From Chamaecyparis obtusa (lineage: Eukaryota > Streptophyta > Pinopsida > Cupressales > Cupressaceae), in contig BSBK01008833.1 in the NCBI GenBank assembly GCA_027943335.1, positions 30,001-94,000 on the forward strand: a DNA stretch of 64,000 nucleotides, written 5' to 3'. Under the pieces are notes generated by a model. It did no database searches. It saw only the letters and a program-made list of their open reading frames with translations, and had not been told where the DNA came from. Position numbers and translations under genes: made by a program. Below, one piece after another: positions 57,953-64,000 of the stretch; within the stretch, counting starts at the first letter, position 1, and every line of letters starts with the position of its first letter.

Positions 57953-59033
57953 TGTTATTACCAACCGGTTACTAAGAGGGGGGCTGAATCAGTAAGAACT
58001 ATTTCTTTACCTTTTAATACTTGTTTGAACAATCTTCTTACGAAAATAAACAATCATATGCAAGCATAAAAGTAAATACATAGATCAACACCAGATTTAT
58101 ACTTGGAAACCCTCGGTTAGAAGGAAAACCACAATGAGACAGAGCTCACAACTTCACTACTGCAGAATGAAGGCACCTTGTTAGGAGCTTACAAAGCACT
58201 GGTTAAGGTGCTACCTAGTTAAGGGATTTTACAAAAGACCTTTTAAGATCTAAACCCTGTTAAGAACTGCCAAATTACAAGGCTTTGAACATCAACAAAG
58301 ATGTTACCCTGTTAGGGGATTTTTACAATGAACCAATTAGGTTCACCCTAATAAAGGGATTTCAATTTGCTGTCACTACTGATAAAAGCAATGATCTGTT
58401 ATGACACCGAATGTCTGATTAGATCATACCTCTTTCTCGATTTGCCTAGTTGTTGATCTCTATTACCTTTATGACTATAGCTCTTCTCTTAGAAGATGTT
58501 TCTCCTCTGCTCTATGCAATCACCAACAATCAACAACTTTCTTGCATCCTATGACCTATATTTATACAAGAGTTTATCATCATGAAACCCTTAACTCATA
58601 CAACTGTCAGGCTATAAACTCAACAATAAATCATGAAACTAGCAGTTAAGCTTTGCGTTCTGATCTGGAGTTTACCTTGCAAAACATCCATAGAAATAAA
58701 GCTAACTTATGTTAAAAAGCTAACTTCACTTTTGAGTAGTGAATGTCTTGTATAATCCTGTTTTAACTCAAACTACTCCACAAAATCCAGAGTAGATGTT
58801 TATGTAGTTTAGACCGGTGTAACCATATACTCAGTTCACCTTTGTATGCATTCTAAAACTGGTACTGTGTACTTAGATCGGTCTACCAGTGTATTCCTTT
58901 TTCTTTATCCACCGGTGCATACACTCAGTTTCTTGACTACCGGTGTCTTCTAAGTATTGTGAGTGACTGGTGACCTTTTACCAATGCATGGTGTTTGTGA
59001 ATTTACACTAATGACAATCTTAAATTGCTAACA
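57953..59033 (-). repeat. Solo LTR (1,081 bp) inserted in the copia gag
   Basis: The ends are TGTTATTACC and ATTGCTAACA (TG...CA, 5-bp inverted ends). The flanks TCCAG (57948-57952) and CCCAG (59034-59038) match at 4 of 5 bases. The Gag frame on the left continues in frame on the right once the insert and one flank copy are set aside. The motif AGAGGGGGGCTGAATCAGT near the left end resembles that of the LTR at 4397-5617, which implies minus orientation. No internal element sequence is present, as expected after LTR-LTR recombination. Confidence 0.85.
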
Positions 59034-59038
59034 CCCAG

Positions 59039-59330
59039 GAGGGAGCAAGCATCTCTCATAACAACTCCAGAGGAGGAAGGAAGAATAACAACTTGAATAA
59101 GAGCGATGTTGAATGCTACTATTTCAATAAATTTGGGCATTATGCAAGTGAGTGTTAGAAAAAGAAAAGTGATCAGTCAAAGAAAAGTGCAAATGTGGTT
59201 GATGTGCAAGTGGTTGAGGGTAATCGGCCCATAGCCTTCATCATGTGCAACATTAGTGAACAAGGCAGCCCTGAGGTCTGGTATTTGGATAGTGGTTGAA
59301 GTAACCAAATGAGTGGTAATGAAAGTTAAT
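59039..59330 (+). pseudogene. copia element 2 Gag knuckle and protease start
   Basis: After a GASISHNNSRGGRKNNN linker comes a knuckle with Y in the second position of a CYYFNKFGHYASEC-like block. The first Cys, His and last Cys are present; the second Cys of CX2C is Phe. A stop follows directly. The protease block at about 59279 is VWYLDSG, then a stop, then SNQMSG. The DSG triad is intact, and the stop replaces the following Cys. Confidence 0.8.
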
Positions 59331-60660
59331 TTTTTTCATTGATAAAATGTAAAGTCTGAAATTAAAATGGGGCACAATGGTATAGTTCTAGTTGTGGGTA
59401 AAGGATCTATCATGATCCGCACCAAGTAAGGTGAGAAGGAGATTCAAAATTTTTATTTTTCTCCTGGTATAAAGCACAATCTGATGATGTTGGACAGCTC
59501 ATCCAAAATGGTTACAAAGTGTTGTTGGAGAATGGCCAATGTGTCATTTATGAAAAAGATGGGAGTAAAAATATTGTTGTAGCAGTCCAAATGACAAAGA
59601 ACTGGATGTTTTTGTTCAAGATAGAGACATGTTTCTCTTCCCAAACTATAACTACACCTTCCAAGAAAGTGTCTACATCAGTACAACATCAATCAACTTT
59701 AAGGAGTGTGATTGAAGACCCCTCCTACAAGTTGTGGCATCTCAAATATAGACATCTTAGCTATGTTGGTTTGGGTTTATTGTCCAAGAAAAGAATGGTA
59801 GATGGTTTTCCAGGTATTGTAGATTCTAGTAGCAAGTGTGAGACTTGTATTTTGGGTAAGCAACATAGGCAGCCCTTTAAATCTACTAACTCGAGAAGGG
59901 TAAGTGCACCATTAGAGTTGGTGCATATTGATTTAGTTGGCCCTATACAAATCACTTCCATTGGGGGGAGTACTTATTTTATGACTTTTATTGATGATTA
60001 CAGTCATAGGACATGGGTGTATTTTTTGAAAAATAAATCTGATCCTTTTGATAAGTTTTTATAGTTTAATGCCTAGGCTGAAAAAGAAAGTGGACATTAT
60101 GTTCAATTCTTAAGATCAAATAGAGGGGGGAGTATACCTCCAATGTTTTTGTAATTTTTTGTAGGTAAAATGACATAAAGAAGGAGCTTACAGCCAGTTA
60201 TACTCCGCAGCAAAATGGAGTGGCTAAGAGGAAAAATGGGACCATTGTTGAAATGGCAAGGAGCATGATAAAAGCAAAAGGACTCCCAAATGAGTATTGG
60301 GTAGAGGCTATAGCAACAACAGTATATTTGGTAAATAGAAGTCCTACAAAGGCATTTCATGACAAGATTCCTCTTGAGGTCTAGGCAAAGCATAGATGGA
60401 TGATTGAACACTAGAGTGTTTGGGTGTGTAGCATATGCACACGTGCCAAAGGAGCAAAGACAAAAGTTGGATGAAAAGGGTTGTGAAGTACATCTTCACT
60501 GGTTATAGTCTGGAATCCAAGGCATATAGGCTGTATGACCCGGTCACCAAGAAGATCAACATTTCAAGAGATGTGGAGTTCATTGAAAATGAGTCATGGG
60601 ATGGCTCAATGGACACATCATCAAGCACTTCAAGTAAAGTGCCTATTTATTGATGAAGAA
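59331..60660 (+). pseudogene. copia element 2 pre-integrase and integrase
   Basis: The piece 59519-60064 has LWHLKYRHLSYVGLGLLSK, CETCILGKQH (zinc pair), LVHIDLVGPIQI (Asp 1) and FMTFIDDYSHRTWVYFLKNK (Asp 2 region), then a stop. Further right are YTPQQNGVAKRKN (Glu region) and VEAIATTVYLVNRSP. The last part (60435-60653) has IFTGYSLESKAYRLYDPVT, the usual lead-out to reverse transcriptase. Confidence 0.88.
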
Positions 60661-60689
60661 GATGAGTTTGGTGATCAACATGATGATGC

Positions 60690-60860
60690 AACAGTAGATA
60701 CAGAAAACTCCTAATAGCTCCTGACAACTCCTGATAGAAACATGCAAAAAGGCAAGTAGCCACAGATAGCTAGACAATCAGCTCTTGACAGCTCTCGATA
60801 GCTCCAAATTCGTACACAAAGAGCTACAGATAGCTCCAAATGGCTCTTGACGTAGCTAGA
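60690..60860 (+). repeat. Degenerate GATAGCTCC-type short repeats
   Basis: Variants of ACAGATAGCTCC, CTGATAG and CTCTTGACAGCTC recur about ten times in 170 bp. They lie in the linker between integrase and reverse transcriptase, a low-constraint region. Confidence 0.6.
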
Positions 60861-60912
60861 ATATCACAACAGTAGTAGTAGTGAGATTTTTGATCCCACT
60901 CTCACCTCTCTA

Positions 60913-61795
60913 ATGCAAATAAAGACCAAGAGTCTAAGGAAGATCTACCAAGATGAAAGGTATGAAGATAAATTTGATAAGAGCATCAATTTTGCATTAT
61001 TTTCTCATAGTGATCCAATTTATTTTGAGTATGTTGTAAAAGAAGAGATATGGTGTGAGGCCATGGATGAGGAAATAGATGCAAGAAAGAAATGAAACTT
61101 GGGAGTTAACCGATTTGCCTCCCAACAAACAAGGTATTGGAGTTAAATGGGTCTACAAGACCAAGAGAAATGTTGAAGGAAAAATAGATAAAGATAATGC
61201 TTGGTTAGTGGTCAAGGGGTGCAAACAATAGTCTGGTAGAGACTATGATGGGACGTATACCCCGATTATAAATATGGAAATCGTGCGGGTTGTTATAGAG
61301 ATTACAACCCATCACAAATAGAAGGCATTTCAAATGGATGTGAAGTTTGCCTTCCTTAATGGTGTGTTGAAAGAAGAGGTTTGTGTGTTGTAGCCGCCTT
61401 CTCATGAAGTTCCGAGTGAAGAAGACAAGGTGTATAGGCTGAAGAGAGCTCTTTATGGGATGAAAGAAACTCCATGGGTATGGTGTACTAGGATTGACTC
61501 ATATTTGATGAGCAACGACTTTTGCAAAAGTCATGGTGAGCCTAGTCTTTACATCAAGACAGTTGATGGAAAAAATTTAATTGTTGTCTTGTATGTAGAT
61601 GATTTAATTTTTACTAGGGATGATGATTTCTTCACTGTTGATTTTAAAGAGGTCATGAAAAATGAGTTTGAAATGACAAACTTGGGTCTCTTGAGGTATT
61701 TTCTAGGCATAGAAGTAAAACAAATGCATGATGAGGTATTTATGTCTCAACAAAAATATGCAAATCAGTTGTTGGAGAGATTTAGAATGTAGAAT
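60913..61795 (+). pseudogene. copia element 2 reverse transcriptase
   Basis: Blocks in order are EEIWCEAMDEEIDARKK, QGIGVKWVYKTKRNVEG, FQMDVKFAFLNGVLKEEV (catalytic Asp), VYRLKRALYGMKETP and LIVVLYVDDLIFT (YVDD intact, about 61596). It ends GLLRYFLGIEVKQ. The piece 61430-61792 is open for 120 codons. Stops occur at about 61230, 61320 and 61393. Confidence 0.9.
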
Positions 61796-62560
61796 AGAAA
61801 GCCTACTCCAACACCAACAACTGTAGGTCTAAAGTTTAGCAAAAAAGATTGCAGCAACAATGTGAATTTGACCTTGTATAAAAGTTTGGTTGGAAGTTTA
61901 ATGTATTTGACAACAACTAGGTCTGATATAATGCAAGCAGTAAGTTTGATTTCTAGATTTATGGGAACTCCAAAGGACTCCCATTGGCAAGTGGGTAAGA
62001 GAATCCTGAGGTATGTGAATGGTACCAAAGGATGTGGTATTTTGTACACTGTTAAAAATGATTTTGGGCCGGTTGTCTACACAGATAGTGATTGGGCAGG
62101 AAGTTTAGATGATAGGAAGAGCACTTTCGATTATGTGTTTCATATGGGTTCAAGTGTAATCTCATGGGCTTCTAAGAAGCAACCCATAGTTGTTCAATCT
62201 ACAATAGAGACTGAGTATATAGAAGCAAATGCAACAGCATGTCAAGCTATTTAGCTGAGAAGGATCTTTGCAGATTTGAAGGAAGAACAAGAGGATAGAA
62301 CCACAATTTATAGTGACAATATTTTCTTAATAGCTTTGACGAAAAATCTTGTGTTTCATGGAAGAAGCAAGCACATTGAAATCAGGTATCATTTTATCAA
62401 AGAATTGATTGAGAGTGGTGAAATAAAAATGGATTTTTTTAGGTTTGAGTAGCAACTAGCAGACATTTTCACCATGTCATTGGGCATACAAAGTTTTGAG
62501 CACCTAAGGAGAAATTTGAGCATAGTTAATTTGGATCAAATTTGATCTTGTTTGTTAGCT
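61796..62560 (+). pseudogene. copia element 2 RNase H
   Basis: The piece 61862-62254 has YKSLVGSLMYLTTTRSDIM, YTDSDWAGSLDDRKST (catalytic Asp) and WASKKQPIVVQSTIETEYIE (Glu). After one stop come IYSDNIFLIALTKN (Asp) and RSKHIEIRYHFIKE, then LADIFTMSLG. Nearly the full domain is recognisable. Confidence 0.9.
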
Positions 62561-62576
62561 TGAGACAAAGGGGAAG

Positions 62577-63205
62577 TATTGGAATTTTAAATTGTTTAAA
62601 TTCAAATTGGTTTGTCCATAAGCCTGTCATTTCCACCTACCTGCCAAGAGCTTCTAGAAGTCAACAGCAGTTAGTTAATGTTGCTCAGAATTGAGCAGAT
62701 CTCTTTAGAGAATGAAATCCCCAGCTAGCTCCTGTCATGGAGTAGAACAGTCATATGCATTTTTTTTGGTAGGTGAGTTTGAATTTCAAATTTGTGGAGG
62801 AAAATTTTGGACAATAAATAGACAAAAGGGAAGAATGTTTTTATTATTCATTTAGTAATTTGATTTTGTGAGCAGTAGCAAAAGAAATCTTCAGATTTGT
62901 GGTCTATGTGATTCAGAGAATTTTGTGACTGCAACAACTATGTGTTTTATCTGTTGAGCAATGATTTCTCCAAATAGTTTGTAAGAGCTCTATCAAGCTC
63001 TAGGTAGTTTGTATGCAGCCCAATATTACTGCAAGTTTAGTTTGTAATTAGTAGTTGCAGTCGTTAGATTTTATTTTTGAGTTTTTAGTTTTCATTTTCA
63101 GATTTGTAGTTGTAAAAATAATTTTTGATTTGAAATAGAAAGCAAGAAGAAAGCTTGCATGCCTCCAATCATTTTTTCTTGTCTCCATTTCTTTTTTTAT
63201 TTCAT
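62577..63205 (+). repeat. 3' LTR of copia element 2 (right end approximate)
   Basis: The purine tract ACAAAGGGGAAG (62565-62576) directly precedes TATTGGAATTTTAAATTG. The usual TG start is TA in both copies. The right end near 63.2 kb is estimated from the pattern of T-rich sequence and was not confirmed by a target duplication. Confidence 0.7.
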
Positions 63206-64000
63206 TGTGCACTTCCAGTGATTAGAAAAATTAGAGCTTACAAGGCTTTGTGTTTTTGCTCTGTGTTGATGCGAGTTTTGTTCCACTTACACAACATGTA
63301 GGACTAAATACACAATGCTTCGAGAAACATAGAGCATTAAACCCTCTATTGAATAAAGTCATCTCCCATGCTAAGCTTTGGAATGAAGATTATGGAATGA
63401 CTCCAAGGTTCCTTACACCCGTGGATATCTAATTCAGTTGAAATGATGTGATTTGTTGGTTAATCACTTAGGCGAGCTTACGTGATTCATTCAAGGATGC
63501 CAACTTACTTGCACTTCTAAAGATTTGGCTTCACAATGTGCATAAAAATATAACCGTGATTTATATCACTTCCAACTTTGCTCTTCAACTCCTACTATCT
63601 AGACTAATTCTACTTCTAAAGTATAGATGGGAAGATTAATAGATGGACTAGGACTCCTACCAAATGGAGGCTTGCCTGCAGCTTCAACTCCACTAGTGCA
63701 AAGTTTCAAAGGATCTCAAATGGTTTTCATATCAGCACCTTCCCCTCAATCCAACTTAGAGTACAAAGCAAGGGTCCAATGCCAATTGAACTTGATCACA
63801 ACTACTATATTACCACACAAGGCACCCTTGCATCTACAAGGAGGTAGTGGCCTAGTTTTATAGAGTAAACCAATCAAACATCCACCAATATCACCACACA
63901 ATCTATCTACTTTTACTCTTAGTTTAACAACTTTAAAATTAAATCTGATTTTTATTGTGGAAGTAGAAACCATGCAATAACACCAAGTGTTCCAACTCAA
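63206..64000. other. No recognised gene
   Basis: Short ORFs (63250-63432, 63627-63863 plus and 64000-63746 minus) have no family motif. Confidence 0.4.

Larger units (their letters stand above)
57124..63205 (+). mobile_element. Ty1/copia element 2, 5' LTR mostly deleted, gag split by a solo LTR
   Basis: The plus-strand order is LTR remnant, gag, CCHC, protease, integrase, reverse transcriptase, RNase H, purine tract, 3' LTR. The first 104 bases of the 3' LTR (62577-62680) recur at 57124-57227 with 8 differences by eye (about 92 percent identity). Directly after that, the left copy jumps into gag. The primer site and most of the 5' LTR are lost. The 3' LTR end was not fixed. Frequent stops occur in every ORF. 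Confidence 0.88.

Overview
The window reads as nuclear DNA of a seed plant with a repeat-rich genome. The telltale families are Ty1/copia and Ty3/gypsy (chromovirus) LTR retrotransposons primed by initiator tRNA-Met, plant L1-like LINEs with a DUF4283-type ORF1 and an archaeal-type RNase H, small DNA transposons (MITEs), and one plant resistance-gene LRR region. The heavy decay of every element, the long gene-free AT-rich spans and the style of the LINE and LTR families suggest a gymnosperm, probably a conifer. That taxonomic guess is inference only. No prokaryotic, organellar, CRISPR or phage feature was seen, and no intact open reading frame longer than about 460 codons exists.

Layout. 1-5617: a decayed minus-strand Ty1/copia element with one LTR in the window (4397-5617). 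5618-16263: AT-rich DNA without a recognisable gene, holding short tandem repeats and a CT/CA/CG/CA microsatellite. 16264-17349: two copies of a Mutator-like MITE with 9-bp target duplications. 18111-23853: a minus-strand LINE with ORF1, endonuclease, reverse transcriptase and zf-RVT. 23964-25714: a third MITE copy, an abutting Tourist/Harbinger-like element, and a fourth MITE copy cut by a 289-bp LTR. 25.8-26.6 kb: tandem repeats. 27634-28014: an unidentified exon-like ORF. 28932-29425: a foldback element carrying a 5S rRNA-like segment. 32562-40430: a chromovirus with two LTRs and a perfect 5-bp target duplication. 42261-48010: a LINE with a second LINE nested inside it, each flanked by its own target duplication. 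48.9-49.85 kb: a copia integrase remnant. 50773-52560: the LRR part of an NLR resistance gene on the minus strand. 54.2-55.9 kb: a 5'-truncated relative of the first LINE. 55930-56455: a second partial copy of the same NLR. 57124-63.2 kb: a plus-strand copia element whose gag is split by a solo LTR.

How the pieces relate. The window is mostly a layered record of insertions: LINE into LINE, solo LTR into copia gag, LTR into MITE, and LINE next to a duplicated NLR fragment. The only host gene with clear family identity is the NLR, and even that lacks visible TIR/CC and NB-ARC exons here. The most unusual items are the Mutator-like MITE family and the foldback with the 5S-like core.
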